A DNA stretch of 64,000 bases from contig OX457052.1 in NCBI GenBank assembly GCA_949752735.1, positions 35,727,280 through 35,791,279 on the forward strand, read 5' to 3'. The translations under genes were made by a program, and so were the position numbers. Position 1 is the first letter of the stretch; each line of letters opens with the position of its first letter. Of this stretch, positions 11,543 through 23,816 are shown piece by piece. The notes under the pieces were generated by a model. The model was not told where the DNA came from and did no database searches. It saw only the letters and a list, made by a program, of their open reading frames with translations. The stretch is from Lumbricus terrestris (lineage: Eukaryota; Annelida; Clitellata; Crassiclitellata; Lumbricidae).

Positions 11543-12669
11543 TAGGGTAAGCTAGCCCATTATGGGCACCCTCCTAACATGGGCACCCCGACGAAAAGTA
11601 CATAATTCTATGTAGTGTTATTGTAGCGCCATCTCTGAGATTCCAGTAGAACTGCAGTGTATCGTTGGATTTACCAAAAAATTCATCTGGATTGTGACTG
11701 TACAATTTTTTACACAATTTAATCAAGAATAAATCAAATTTCACGAAAACGTTAACGATTTCCAGAATTCTGTTTTCGTGTACTATATCACGTGTACTGA
11801 GTGGATTCTTTAAAGGTAATTTTTTTCTGTTTTTACAATTGTTTTGTGATCAGGTTGGTGTGCGTTGACAGGTGATTCCTGTAAAGCATTAATTGTATAG
11901 CCGACTTTGAAGCGTGTCATAGGTGAGAGCCTAATAATGGGTACACGCTGTGCCCGAATATGGACACCTAATATAATATGGTCTGAACATGGGCCCGAAT
12001 ATGGGCATGCCCATATTAAGTCTATTGCTAATAGGCCATATATTTTATATAAAATATACAATATTATGGCTCGTATATTATATATATAGGTATATTGTAA
12101 GGAAATAAATACTATTACAAATAGAAAATTTATATAATATGCTAAGCCAAACCTTTCTATGTGTGTACGTATGCATACATACATAGATACATACATACAT
12201 AGGCTATACATGCATACATGAATACGTTGAATAGACAGCAAGTTCTTGCTGGGTCACTCACTTTTAGGTTTAAGTTTCTCAATAAGGTTTCAGCAGATCC
12301 CTCCAGCGTTAGGCTACAACTGTTTTGTGTGAGCCTAGTAGCGGATGAACAATTACCGATTTCATGGAATAATTATTGTGAAGAGCAATCATACGAGATT
12401 GACATGCACCTTTGACTACATTATTGGTAAACTTAATAGGATGGGTGCCCATCATTAGGACACCAGTGACTAATATTGGCACTTCAGAGCTCTTTTGTAT
12501 TTTCAATATTTTTTAGGTAAATCTCAACATTTTAATGTCATTTCAGTGAGTTTCTAGTTCCTAAAGTGTTGAAAATTAGTTTGACAAACATTGTTTTACT
12601 TGACCTCTATTTGACCACGAACTACAGGCAAAAGTCCTTAAGATGCCCATAATAGGGTACTTTACCCTA
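11543..12669. mobile_element. TAGGGTAA-ended DNA element, about 1.13 kb
   Basis: Left end TAGGGTAAGCTAGCCCATTA is inverted relative to the right end, whose reverse complement reads TAGGGTAAAGTACCCTATTA. TAGGG fits the YARNG start of hAT ends. The core repeats 'ATGGGCAC' and 'GGGCATGCCCATATT' words. Flanking 8-mers (CAGCCATA, CGGCGCCA) do not match, so the target duplication is lost or the ends are slightly off. No transposase. Confidence 0.6.
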
Positions 12670-14212
12670 CGGCGCCAAAAAGAGTATTACATTAACCATT
12701 GCCCCTCCATAGGTAGATATTATCCAATGCCACTAATGACTGCATTACATTATGAAAAAGTTCGTTACGATGAATAATCGTTGTTCATGTGAATGAACTG
12801 GAATTCACTGGAACTGATGGCATAACAATAAAATAATTTCATTTTTGGCCAATGTAGCCTCTTTCGTCTCATTTAATTCTAGGACAATATACCTTATTGC
12901 GCTGTAGGCCTAGTAACTTAGTGGAAGTTCCAATTCACAACAAAAATAATTCTCTGGAAATCTATCGCATTAGCGTACTAGAATAATAATAAATTATTAC
13001 TATCCATTGCATGAGTTTCAACGTTGGTCGCATTCAAGTTGAATTGATTAACATTAAATACTATATGGACTAAAGGCAAGATTGATTAATATTATTGTTT
13101 GAAATACATGTTGAATCGGGATTTACGAAAGCATTATTGCTTGAATTATTGTAGCTCTATTGATGCAATAATCGTAGGCCTAGAGTACGTAGCTAAATGG
13201 AATAAAAAATTACGCACGCGTAGCAATACCGTTATACAGGAATTGGATTGATAAAATAAATAATGTTATTTAGTCCAAAATAGTAGCTGGATTGATTAAA
13301 GAATATTTGCAAAAATGAGGCTGGATATTTGAAAACATTTCAAGAAAAAGTAGAGGTCAGATAGCTGAAAAATAATTACGATGCACCTGGCGAATAATTT
13401 TTAGCACTAAGGCGATAAATAATCATTATTATCCATGTGAGCTGAGGCATACACTTTACAAAATGAGAAGTTAAGCAGAATATGCAGCATCGTCATTACC
13501 TAGTCACTTCTGGTTCTCAACAATGTCCACTATGTCTCAAATCTTCAGCAAATTTTGCATTTAGATGATATAATCCACTCAATCAATAAAGGGCCTGGAC
13601 CCCCAGGTCGAATACGGTCTAAAAAGACAGCTTTGGATAACTTCGTATATAATAGGCATATTCAATCCGTTTCTAACACTAGGGGCTCCGCGCATTGAGT
13701 ATGTAAGTATGTGCAGTAGCTGACACTCTGGCACAATGTGCGTTTATCTATGTCTGTAGAAAAGCTGGCAACACAAAATTATTAACAATTTCACTTCAAA
13801 TGATTACTAGGAAATCGGGTAAAGTTGCAAAAATGGCTAGAGATCACGAATTAAATGCCATTAGCAATCGCTCTCTGACTTTTGGAACCGCGTCTAACCC
13901 TGCCCACTCTTTCATTGTCTCCAGCATTGTCTACTACAGCGCCCTATACAAAGAACTACCGGCTGATCGAATAATATTGGCCCCATCTTTCTTTCGCGTA
14001 TGCTGATGCTCCAGATCTTGTCGGAGCGTGGACCGGAATTCGGATGAATTCGGTCAGCTGGTGGCATCCCTAGTTTCCCCGAAGGCACTCGCAGAGAGGG
14101 CGCGCCCGGATTGACCCAGGCTTCGTGAACGCGGATGCCATGAACAGGTCCGACACACGTGTAATTTCATCGACTTGCGTATACATAGCCTATATGTACT
14201 CTCGACCATGGA
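12670..14212. other. AT-rich non-coding stretch, nothing recognised
   Basis: About 1.5 kb of AT-rich sequence without tandem repeats or convincing exons. A 68-codon plus-strand frame at 13800-14006 has no recognisable motif or codon signature. Confidence 0.5.
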
Positions 14213-15773
14213 TGCTTGGTGGGGACATTCGTTCAGGACCACGTAAATATAATCTTGACAACGTGTGCTTTGTGCACATTCGTTGAGGACCACGTAAACC
14301 ACGTATATAAATATAATCTTGACCACGCCTGCATTGTGGGGACATTCGTTGAGGACCACGTAAACCACGTGTATATATAATATTGACCACACCTGCATTG
14401 TGGGGACATTCGTTGAGGACCTCGTAAACCACGTGTATATATAATATTGACCACGCCTGCATTGTGGGGACATTCGTTGAAGACCATGTAAACCACGTAT
14501 ATATAATATTGAGCACGCCTGCATTGTGGGGACATTCGTTGAGGACCTCGTAAACCACGTGTATATATAATATTGACCACGCCTGAATTGTGGGGACATT
14601 CGTTGAAGACCATGTAAACCACGTATATATAATATTGACCACGCCTGCATTGTGGGGACATTCGTTGAAAACCACGTAAACCACGTGTATATAATATTGA
14701 CCACGCCTGAATTGTGGGGACATTCGTTGAGGACCACGTAAACCACGTATAAATATAATATTGACCACGCCTGAATTGTGGGGACATTCGTTGAGGACCA
14801 CGTAAACCACGTGTATATATAATATTGACCACACCTGAATTGTGGGGACATTCGTTGAGGACCTCGTAAAGCACGTGTATATATAATATTGACCACGCCT
14901 GCATTGTGGGGACATTCGTTGAGGACCACGTAAACCACGTGTATATATAATATTGACCACGCCTGCATTTTGGGGACATTCGTTGAGGACCACGTAAACC
15001 ACGTATATATAATATTGACCACGCCTGCATTGTGGGGACATTCGTTGAAAACCACGTAAACCACGTATATATAATATTGACCACGCCTGAATTGTGGGGA
15101 CATTCGTTGAGGACCACGTAAACCACGTCTAAATATAATATTGACCACGCCTGAATTGTGGGGACATTCGTTGAGGACCACGTAAACCACGTGTATATAT
15201 AATATTGACCACGCCTGCATTGTGGGGACATTCGTTGAAGACCATGTAAACCACGTATATATAATATTGACCACGCCTGCATTGTGGGGACATTCGTTGA
15301 AAACCACGTAAACCACGTGTATATAATATTGACCACGCCTGAATTGTGGGGACATTCGTTGAGGACCACGTAAACCACGTATAAATATAATATTGACCAC
15401 GCCTGAATTGTGGGGACATTCGTTTGAGGACCACGTAAACCACGTGTATATATAATATTGACCACGCCTGAATTGTGGGGACATTCGTTGAGGACCACGT
15501 AAACCACGTGTATATATAATATTGACCACCCCTGCATTGTGGGGACATTCGTTGAGGACCACGTAAACCACGTGTATATATAATATTGACCACCCCTGCA
15601 TTGTGGGGACATTCGTTGAGGACCACGTAAACCACGTGTATATATAATATTGACCACCCCTGCATTGTGGGGACATTCGTTGAGGACCACGTAAACCACG
15701 TATATATAATATTGACCACGCCTGCATTGTGGGGACATTCGTTGAGGACCTCGTAAAGCACGTGTATATATAA
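14213..15773. repeat. 62-64-bp minisatellite, about 25 copies
   Basis: Tandem unit GACCACGCCTGCATTGTGGG then GACATTCGTTGAGGACCACG then TAAACCACGTGTATATATAA and TATT. Copies differ by AC/AT/CC variants and 0-2-bp length changes. Each full unit carries CCACGTAAACCACGT and a TATATATAAT run. The minus strand has no stops in any frame of the unit, which yields overlapping open frames of 557, 501, 283 and 219 codons. These are repeat artefacts because the unit length is not a multiple of three and all frames are open. Confidence 0.95.
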
Positions 15774-16169
15774 CCTATTTTTTAGCAATGCCGTCTTTAT
15801 ATAAGCTTAGTAGACCAATTTTTACTTATAGTTCATCAGTATGATGAGAATAAGACATGTATGTGTGAATTGTGCACTCAACTTTTACGGTGGAAAAATT
15901 GAGAAGAAGACAAGATGAAGAGGAAAGAAGAGAAAAAAGACTGTTAGGCAATTGTAGGAAGTGAACAATGAAGGAGATAGAGGGAGATAAATGGAAGTTG
16001 ATAAGTAAGGGAAGAGGGATACGGGATCGGATACAGAGAGGAAGAGAGATAGAGGAGGCCGAAGTGGAGATGAGAGAATGTGCCGAAGATTAGGAAGATA
16101 GAAAGACAAGGAAAAGACGGATATGTTGGCGGAGTGGAGGAGAATGTGGTTAGTGGAGGACGAGAATGG
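15774..16169. other. Purine-rich (GA) stretch
   Basis: From about 15900 the plus strand is strongly A/G-rich (GAAGAG, GGAGAT, GATAGAGG). The minus-strand frames are Ser/Leu/Pro-rich low complexity. No gene supported. Confidence 0.6.
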
Positions 16170-16177
16170 TGCTGGAT

Positions 16178-19100
16178 CATAGGCGCAACCACCCTATGGG
16201 ACCCACGGGACGCGTCCCCCCCAACTTTTGGAGGCTTGGGACGGCCCCCCCCAAAATTTTGGCGAATGTCCCCTCCCCATCTTTCGACGAATGGTCCCCT
16301 CCAACTTTCGACGAGAGGCTTGGGACTTTTGCAACCGACTACTGCTAATAGCCATTTCAATATAGACTGGCATATTAAGAACGTAGCTTCTCAGCATTAA
16401 GGCTGAATCAAGAGTGTCCTGTCTATAGGCCAACATCTTAACTCGACAGTGTTGGCGTCTCACACAGATAGCACGTGAAACCACGGGCGGAGACCTAGGG
16501 GGGGCAGGGGGGACGCCCCCCCCCCCAATGGAGGCGTTGGGGGGACGGCCCATGCATTTGTCCCACCCAATGTTTAATCGTTAGGGCATGTACACACACG
16601 TCAGTAGAGTTCTAGAGAAAGAAAACTTTAGCAGTTGAAGTTCATATTTCTAATGATATGAATTCCGGGGCAATCCAGGCTCTAAACAATAGTTATTTAG
16701 TCCCACGTTGAATAGTTTGCGAACATTATACTGTGTGGATAAGATACATCTTTTAACGTATTACCAGTTATTTTAAAAACATTGCCAACACCCAACGTCA
16801 CAACTGATATAATAATATATGGACTCCATCAGGAAAAAAAGAAGTTCAAATTACCCGACTTAGGATGTGGCATGTCCTTAATAACACTTGGCTGAAAGTG
16901 TTAGGTAAAAGCACAGCAGACCTGTGTTCTAAATGTCAATTGCTTGAAACAACTGAGCATAGGCTGCTTGCGTTTATAAAGAATGCTAATATCAATCTTA
17001 CTACTTAAAAAATGCGAGGAGAAAAAAGTGAAATGCACTGTTAATAATCTTTAAAGACGTCAACAGCCTTTGTAGCTATAAGAAGTCGTTAAACTTCTGA
17101 TTAATAATAATAAATAACGCCACAACGTCATAATCGGGCTTCTGCTACATTCCCTAAAGGTTTCCTTCAGGCTCGAATCAACCTCCAGTTGGACATTGGG
17201 AATAATATGGAAAGTAAGTAAGTTAGTATGTAAGTATTTTGTTTATTACTCCTCTTGAAAACGAACAACGGGACATAGAACATTGTTATTATACAACGGA
17301 TTAACAATAGGTAATAAAAACGTACGATTTAAAATAACCAAGTTAAATATAATATAATTACTAAACTATTATCATCAAACAAGTTAACTATAATTTTTTT
17401 AAACAGAGAATTCCAATTGGAGATGTTTCTTACACACCTCTTTTAACTTTACTAAACTATTATCATCAAGCGAGTTAACCATTATTTTTAAAACAGAGAA
17501 TTCCAATTGGAGATGTCTCTTACAACCTCTTTTAACTTTACTAAACTATTGTCATCAAACAAATTAACTATAAAAACTTCGAAAGAAGAAAACTCTTAAG
17601 TGCTGTAATATGCCGAGCAAATTTCTGCCCAGGGTAACGGCCTCTGTTGTCATAGACCCTGGTCAAATCGGATCCACTCCAACTATTATTTTTTAGCCGA
17701 GAATTCCAATTGGATGTCTCTTACACACCTCTTTTAACTTTACTAAACTATTATCATCAAACAAGTTAACTGTAATTTTTAAATAGAGTGGAGATTCCAA
17801 TTGGAGATGTTTCTTGCACACCTCTTTTAACTTTACAAAGCTATTATCGTCAAACAAATTAACTATTTTTTAACAGAGAATTCCAATTGGAGATGTCTCT
17901 TACACACATCTTTTAATTTTACTAAGCTTATATCATCAGACAAGTTAACTATTATTATTGTTTTAAACTGAGAATTCCAATTGGAGATGTTTCTTACACA
18001 CCTCTTTTAACTTTAGTAAACTATTATCATCAAACAAGTTAACTATTATTATTGTTTTAAACTGAGAATTCCAATTGGAGACGTCTCTTACACACATCTT
18101 TTAATTTTACTAAACTTGTATCATGAGACAAGTTAACTATTATTTTTTAACAGATTGGAGATTCCAATTGGAGATGTTTCTTACACACCTCTTTTAACTT
18201 TGCTGAGGGAGATGTCTCTTACACACCTCTTTTAACTTTACTAAACTATTGTCATCAAACAAATTAACTATAAAAACTTCGAAAGAAGAAAGCTCTTAAG
18301 TGCTGTAATATGCCGAGCAAATTTCTGCCCAGGGTAACGGCCTCTGTTGTCATAGACCCTGGTCAAATCGGATCCACTCCAACTATTTTTATCAGCTTCT
18401 ATTGGCGTTTGTCCCCCAAAGTCAGCACCATCGTCAAACAAATTAACTATTTTTTAACAGAGAATTCCAATTGGAAATGTCTCTTACACACCTCTTTTAA
18501 CTTTACTATACAATCATCAATTCATAGCATTTCGACATTGGGGAGGGCACTGTTGAAGTTGTAAACAAAGACTATAAGCACTAAAATGACTAGGAAATTT
18601 GTTAATATGACTACCTGAAATGCTACCATTGTAGTGCTGAAAATTGAAATTTTTCGAAGTTTGGGGGCATATCTCCCTGCCCAAACTCTCCCCTGCTAGG
18701 CGCTTCGTGCCTCGGCGATCGTCATTCGGCTGCTCGTTTGTCCCCCAAAGTCAGCACAAGTCTTCACCTATGGTCTACACTGTTAGGATATGGAAATGGG
18801 CACATGTTTCCCATTCCTTTGTTCCGCTGTGTGCTCATTTATACATGTATGTGCATTTGAATCAATGTATAATTTGGATATTTGTTGCACGACTATAATT
18901 TTGGCACCATTTTACCGTTTCTAAGATAGATGGCTTTCTCTAATAATACTAGAGTAGTCCAAAAAGATCTCTAACCTTTTTCCGGTTAGACGGAAATGAG
19001 CACTCATGATTCTCATTCTTTGGTTCCACTGTGTCTTAGTTTATGTGTAGACCTATATTAAAATCAATGGATATTTATTGCATGACTTCTGTGCCTTTAG

Positions 19101-19516
19101 GGTAGGGCGAAGCTTTGCATCCCCAGAAGTTGCGCCATTTTTTTTAAACAATGTCTAATGTCAATTACTATGGCTCATTAAGGGATTGTTCGACTGATTT
19201 AGATTTAGACTTTCACAGATCGAGATAGTTTAGGTACTTTTATTCCGATATCATCGTTGCAAAATTTTAGGTAAACTAGAACCTAAATGCACTCGGTTTG
19301 GCATCAAATGCTCAAAATTGCTTCGGTTTCTGGAGCTCCGCCCCAGACCCCGATGGGGGAGCTTGAAACGCTCCCCCATACCCCATAATCGTTAGGGGCT
19401 TCTTGCCGTCGGCAATCGCAGTTTCGCGCGCTTCGCGCTCGCTATTATTACTTATACTAAAAATTTACTTTTCGTGCCTGGTCCCCCCCAACATTTAGGA
19501 CGTGGTTGCGCCTATG
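16178..19516. mobile_element. hAT-type element, 3339 bp, CATAGGCGCAACCAC ends
   Basis: Inverted ends CATAGGCGCAACCAC at 16178 and GTGGTTGCGCCTATG ending 19516, flanked by an exact 8-bp duplication TGCTGGAT (16170-16177 and 19517-19524). An inverted partial relative with the same ~280-bp terminal region is at 32215-32456. The core has a ~100-bp tandem array, two copies of the RVTASVVIDPGQIGS word and a degenerate ~215-bp duplication (18780-19095). No transposase frame is recognised, so it is non-autonomous or decayed. Confidence 0.88.
17395..18560. repeat. ~90-100-bp tandem array, about 10 copies
   Basis: Units contain GAATTCCAATTGGAGATGT, CTTACACACCTCTTTTAACT and TTACTAAACTATTATCATCA. They start near 17408, 17499, 17700, 17793, 17877, 17968, 18066, 18160 and 18462. 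Two units are joined to the 'AAATTTCTGCCCAGGGTAAC' word (17619 and 18312), so a higher-order repeat of about 690 bp is also present. Confidence 0.9.
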
Positions 19517-19714
19517 TGCTGGATGAGTGGAAGCAGGAGCTGGAGAAAGAGGGGAAAGAGGCTGAACAGGAGGAACTGAAAAATAAGAATACGAAACAGA
19601 GTAAAATGAGAATGGATATGATTGTGTGTATGTGTAATTTGGGTATGTGGATGGATGTATGGAAGATTGGATGGATTATTTGTGGGTGGATGAATGGATG
19701 AACAGATGGATGAA

Positions 19715-19912
19715 TGGATGGACATTTTGTCCGGTGACATTTTGTCCGGGGCCTTTTTATCTTGCATCATTTTATTCGGGACATGTAATCCGAAGACATT
19801 TTTTCCGGGGACAATTGTCCGGGGACATTTTGTCCGGGGACTTTTATCCGAGGACATTTTGTTCGGGACATTTTGTCCGGGACATTTTGTCCGGGCCATT
19901 TTGTCTGTCCAC
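19715..19912. repeat. GGACATTTTGTCCG minisatellite
   Basis: About 11 degenerate 15-18-bp units of GGACATTTTGTCCGGG. The unit is itself near-palindromic (GGACA...TGTCC). It is similar in style to the terminal subrepeats of the MULE at 22.2 kb, but I find no inverted partner. Confidence 0.85.
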
Positions 19913-20340
19913 GAGATAAAGTTAGTGCAGGTCTGTGTGGCAACCTTCTGTCAGCCACTGCTCCAGCAGGCATATAATTATGCCATGTTTACTAAGGATG
20001 TTTTCTTATGATTTATTTATCAGGAAAAGGTTACAACATTATTAGGTCTGCAGTTACGGAAGGAACAAACGTCGTCCTCATTAAATTTTGTTAGAATACC
20101 AATCGGCCATTGTTCATTCATTTCGGCCTAAGTTAAGTTCATCCATTTCGTGTTCTTTTTGTTCTCTTTGTCAACATTTCCAGTGTTTTATATTTCCTTG
20201 TTTAGAGTTGTCCTTGTTACTGATCCGTATTCTACTCTCCACATATGAATATCTTATCAACCGTTTTATACTGCTCGATTCTTTTTTCCTATCATTTGAC
20301 CAAAACTCTTGAATTTAAATGCTTAAGTTCCTTTTCTTAT
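19913..20340. other. Spacer, nothing recognised
   Basis: AT/T-rich DNA without supported exons. Confidence 0.5.
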
Positions 20341-20665
20341 TACCATCATCATCATAATCATCATCATAACCATCACCGTCACAGCTACCGTCATCGTCAT
20401 AGTCGTCGTCGCCGTCATCTTCATCGTCACCGTCACCATCACCGTCGCCGACGTCGTCGCCGTCGCCGCCATTGTCATCGTCGTCGTCACCGTCAGGGCC
20501 ATCATCGTTTTTGTCGTCATCGTTGTTGTCGTCGTCATCGTTATCGTCGACGTCATCGTCATCGTAATCGTCATCATAATCGTCATCATCATATTCATTA
20601 TCGGCATTGCCGTCATCATGATTGTTTTCGTCATAGTTATAATTATCGTCGCTGTCATCATCAAA
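20341..20665. repeat. (CATCGT)n-type trinucleotide repeat
   Basis: Interrupted TCA/TCG/CCG triplets. Minus-strand frames give poly-Asp or Met/Thr runs, artefacts of triplet periodicity. Confidence 0.9.
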
Positions 20666-21940
20666 ATTCATATTCATTATTGTTTCTAGCTGTCTTTTTG
20701 GATGATGATGAGGACTGTTTAAACTTTAAAGCATGGTCGTAGCAATATGAGACGTGATTGTCTTATAGTGAAAACTCAGAGCTGGTGACGTTGTGTGTGT
20801 CTTGTGACTCGTGCAATAAAATAAACATAATAATTACCTAATTGTGGAATAACTTTGCAAACTTGGATGTTGCATGTGTGCGCGAGTGTGTGTAATATTG
20901 TGCATTGTAGCAAAAAGCAATCTCATGCCAATTTAGATATTATGGAGCTCAACTTATAGGCAGCCACAAAACGTTTCAGCCGTTTGAATTGCTCGACAAT
21001 GCCATAGTAGGCCTAACGTTATTTGTATTAATGCCATGTCTGTCCATTATTTTGAATTCGTTGCAGATCATGAAAATTGCGATTGCAATAATAATATCAT
21101 AGTAGTATTTGCAGTTTAACGTCACTGTGTGGGAAAACAAAGACTACTAGCGACGCCCTTCTCCTTTGTCCGTGCTTGGGACTGGCACTGGCAGAGTGCA
21201 ACGAGTTGCGGATCGAGTTAATAATAATATCATGATGCCACGATGACATAGTCGACCTAATTTGGAAGCGGCAGGTGATGCAGGTCCCAATACAAAGCCT
21301 CATCAGCGGGGTGTGTCCATGTCAAATAAGGTGTATGCCTTTATTGCAGTAGCCCTATAGGCGGTGGACACCTTCTTGCCTCAGGCAGCTTCTGACTAGC
21401 GCCTATGCGGCTCAAAGACACTTGATATAAATAACAAAGGCGCTACACAACAGACCACTGTGATTCCTCGTCAAAACAATAACAATGAGTTCCTAACACC
21501 AACCATTTGTAGGCGATGAGTACAAATAAATGTTTTCTTTCACTTCAGTCATCCGTCAGGTTCAATGTTACTCTCTGTGCTAGCAAAAGTCATGATAGCA
21601 GTCATATCTTGTTAATAAGATTAGTATTCACGGTCTTTGTGAATACAACACGTAGCATACAACTGCATAGCAACTCAGCCATATGAGACTGCAGACTTCA
21701 ACCCGTAGCAGGCTTTTTGTGACATGGACTACCAACGAGGGGGTGGTTACCACCTCAAGATTTTGAGTATGGTTTGATATATCAAACTTGTAATGTAATG
21801 TAATGCAATTCAGACAATTTACATGGCATCGTCAGCAGCAAGTCACTTATAAAATGCTTTACACGCATAATGTCAACTGTAACAGTAGCCTAAATGCCTG
21901 GAGCTCGATAGCAAGTGCGATACACTTGCAATACACTTAA
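20666..21940. other. Non-coding stretch, nothing recognised
   Basis: Mixed AT-rich DNA. 21110-21210 has a weak echo of the 'GCCCTCCTCCTTT...CAGAGTGCAA' block of the segmental duplication (9880 and 56075). No exon supported. Confidence 0.45.
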
Positions 21941-22176
21941 AAATAGAGCAGTGGTTCCCAACCTTTTTTGACTGTCGGGCCACTTTTTATTCATTCATTC
22001 ATTTATTCATTCGGACATTTATATAGCGCTCCTTCAAGAAAACACTACTCAGAGGCGCTCCCGACTCCAGTGCGCACAAAAAGAATAGTTTTAAGGATCC
22101 TGGCAGAGTCCCAGGGTGTAGGCGTAGCTCAAAAGGAAGGTCATTCCAGACCACTGGTCCAACCACAGAAAAGGTT

Positions 22177-22185
22177 CGATTCTTC
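22177..22185. repeat. 9-bp target duplication of the MULE, left
   Basis: CGATTCTTC, identical to 26950-26958. Nine bp is the typical Mutator-like target duplication length. Confidence 0.85.
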
Positions 22186-22528
22186 GGTTCCCGGACAATT
22201 CGTCCCCGGACAATTTGTCCCGGACAATTCGGACCGGACAATTCGTCCCGGACAATTCGGACCCGGACAATTCGGACCGGACAATTCGGACCCGGACAAT
22301 TCGGACCGGACAATTCGGACCCGGACAATTCGGACCCGGACAATTCGGACCCGGACAATTCGGACCGGACAATTCGGACCGGACAATTCGGACCCGGACA
22401 ATTCGGACCGGACAATTCGGACCGGACAATTCGGACCGGACAATTCGGACCGGACAATTCGGACCCGGACAATTCGGACCGGACAATTCGGACCGGACAA
22501 TTCGGACCGGACAATTCGGACCCGGACA
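22186..22528 (+). repeat. MULE left terminal inverted repeat made of 13/14-bp subrepeats
   Basis: About 23 units of GGACAATTCGGACC, each ending with two or three C. The outermost units are GTCCCC/GTCCC variants. Read outside-in, the order of 2-C and 3-C units is almost the same as in the right arm. Confidence 0.95.
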
Positions 22529-22819
22529 GCTCATAGGCCTAGCTATAGCCTATCAAAATTCGGCATTTCTAAGTTTATTCTCTTACCGTAAGCTACTCGT
22601 TTAGTAGGCTATAGACTAGGCCTATAGTCTTTATGACCTGGGCATGCATGACCTGTGCTACTTGTCTATTGTCATCCTAATGTTTAAATTCGGAATTAAT
22701 GTCTGACCCCATATTTAAAAAGCATTTTGTGATGGTAGCTCAATTTCACTTATACTCGTGGATCGAGTAATTATGTTGTTCCTTTTGCTTGCACCACCTG
22801 TCACTTTAATTGCTTCCAA

Positions 22820-22945
22820 ATTCTAGGTCTTCGTTTATGGAATTCTTCACTGTCAGATGATGTGAAGAGGGAAAATAGTTTATGTACCTTCAAGGAAAAA
22901 GTCAAAAAGACTGCTTTGTTTTTAAACTATACTGATGTTGATTAA
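22820..22945 (+). pseudogene. LINE reverse transcriptase C-terminal fragment
   Basis: One plus-strand frame reads LRLWNSSLSDDVKRE, then NSLCTFKEKVKKTALFL, and stops. This is the 'LWNSLP...S...FK..LK..LF' tail at the C-terminus of many CR1/L2-like LINE proteins. AT-rich sequence with an AATAAA at 23334 follows. It is 5'-truncated and carried inside the MULE. Confidence 0.65.
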
Positions 22946-23519
22946 CTATTTGGTCTTCATACCTGCATCTCTACACTCGCAGTATCTGGACACTCTGTAT
23001 GTCAGTATAACTTAACAAGCTGTTGATTATTATGTTTCTGGTGTCTTTTATATCAATGTGGTTTCAGTTGATAAATACTGCTGCGCTAATATTTTCTTGA
23101 TGTTATTGTTATAATTATTATTCTTTTTTCTTATTATTATTTTCACTATTATTTTCATATTATATAATTAGAACTGGTACTTTCATCAGTTGTGTTCTAG
23201 TCAAGTGAAATAATAGCATGCTTGAAAATAGTCAACGAAGAGGTGGTCCGGGTAGTATAAGCTATTAGCTTTTCCTGACTCCTATTGCACTGTATTTATT
23301 GACTCACGTTTGTACCATTTCTTTTTTTGTGTGCAATAAACAAATTTATTCATAATTCATTCATAAGCTCATAGTGGAAATGGAACATACTGCACATTTT
23401 AGTTCACATTTTGAACCTTTTTTACTGTAGGGATTTATTCAGCGGCTTGGACTTGTCGTGGTAAAAAATGAAATCTGTGTGAGAAATTGGCATCAAACTG
23501 AGAGAAATTAAAATTTAGG

Positions 23520-23816
23520 ATGGCTGCACAATTTCTGGAGTCAGAGAAAGGCAAAAGAATGCTGAATTACCAAGGTTATCTGTATCACATACACAGGAAA
23601 ACGGAAAAGGTGGACATATTATGGAGATGCTCTGATCGCACTTGTAAGGGTCGCTGTCATACAGCCAATGGGAAAATGGTGAAGTTGCCATCACAGCATT
23701 CGCATGCAGCATCTACAGCACAAGTAGAGAAGGCTCAACTTAGACTCAGCATGAGGCGACGAGCAGAGGTTTCTGAAGATCCTGCCAGAATATTATTGTC
23801 CAGTCAACTACGGTGA
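23520..23816 (+). CDS. FLYWCH zinc-finger N-terminal part of MULE transposase
   Basis: A 98-codon frame with a good start context (AGGATGG). Residues 19-62 show the FLYWCH pattern: GYLYHIHR, then W35, C37, C42 and the histidines at 60 and 62 (SQHSHAAS). FLYWCH domains bind DNA and are fused to the front of transposases in many animal MULEs, so this part would recognise the element ends. The frame stops at 23814-23816. The transposase continues in another frame that is open from 23777, so a single one-base frameshift (or a tiny unrecognised intron) between 23777 and 23813 separates them. It is likely the 5' half of one original protein. Confidence 0.85.
   Translation: MAAQFLESEKGKRMLNYQGYLYHIHRKTEKVDILWRCSDRTCKGRCHTANGKMVKLPSQHSHAASTAQVEKAQLRLSMRRRAEVSEDPARILLSSQLR

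Noticed and set aside
11535..12677. An 8-bp target duplication for the TAGGGTAA-ended element
   Set aside because: CAGCCATA and CGGCGCCA do not match, so I call only the inverted ends.
14213..15773. CRISPR-like array
   Set aside because: Units are contiguous with no unique spacers, and the DNA is clearly eukaryotic.
14054..15788. Minus-strand open frames of 557, 501, 283 and 219 codons
   Set aside because: They are the same minisatellite read in three frames. All frames are stop-free by virtue of the unit, and no frame is favoured.
20245..20742. His/Arg-rich 165-codon frame and Asp-rich 120-codon frame
   Set aside because: Triplet-repeat artefacts; no start context or conserved domain.
22091..22190. 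'VVWNDLPFELR' on the minus strand as a second LINE tail
   Set aside because: It resembles a LINE C-terminus but lies in the SINE-like/hAT-like segment and is too short to separate from chance.
22091..22604. Asp-Asn-Ser or Pro-Asn-Cys repeat proteins (up to 207 codons) and their mirror at 26502-27095
   Set aside because: They are translations of the 13/14-bp terminal subrepeats of the MULE and occur in several frames on both strands.
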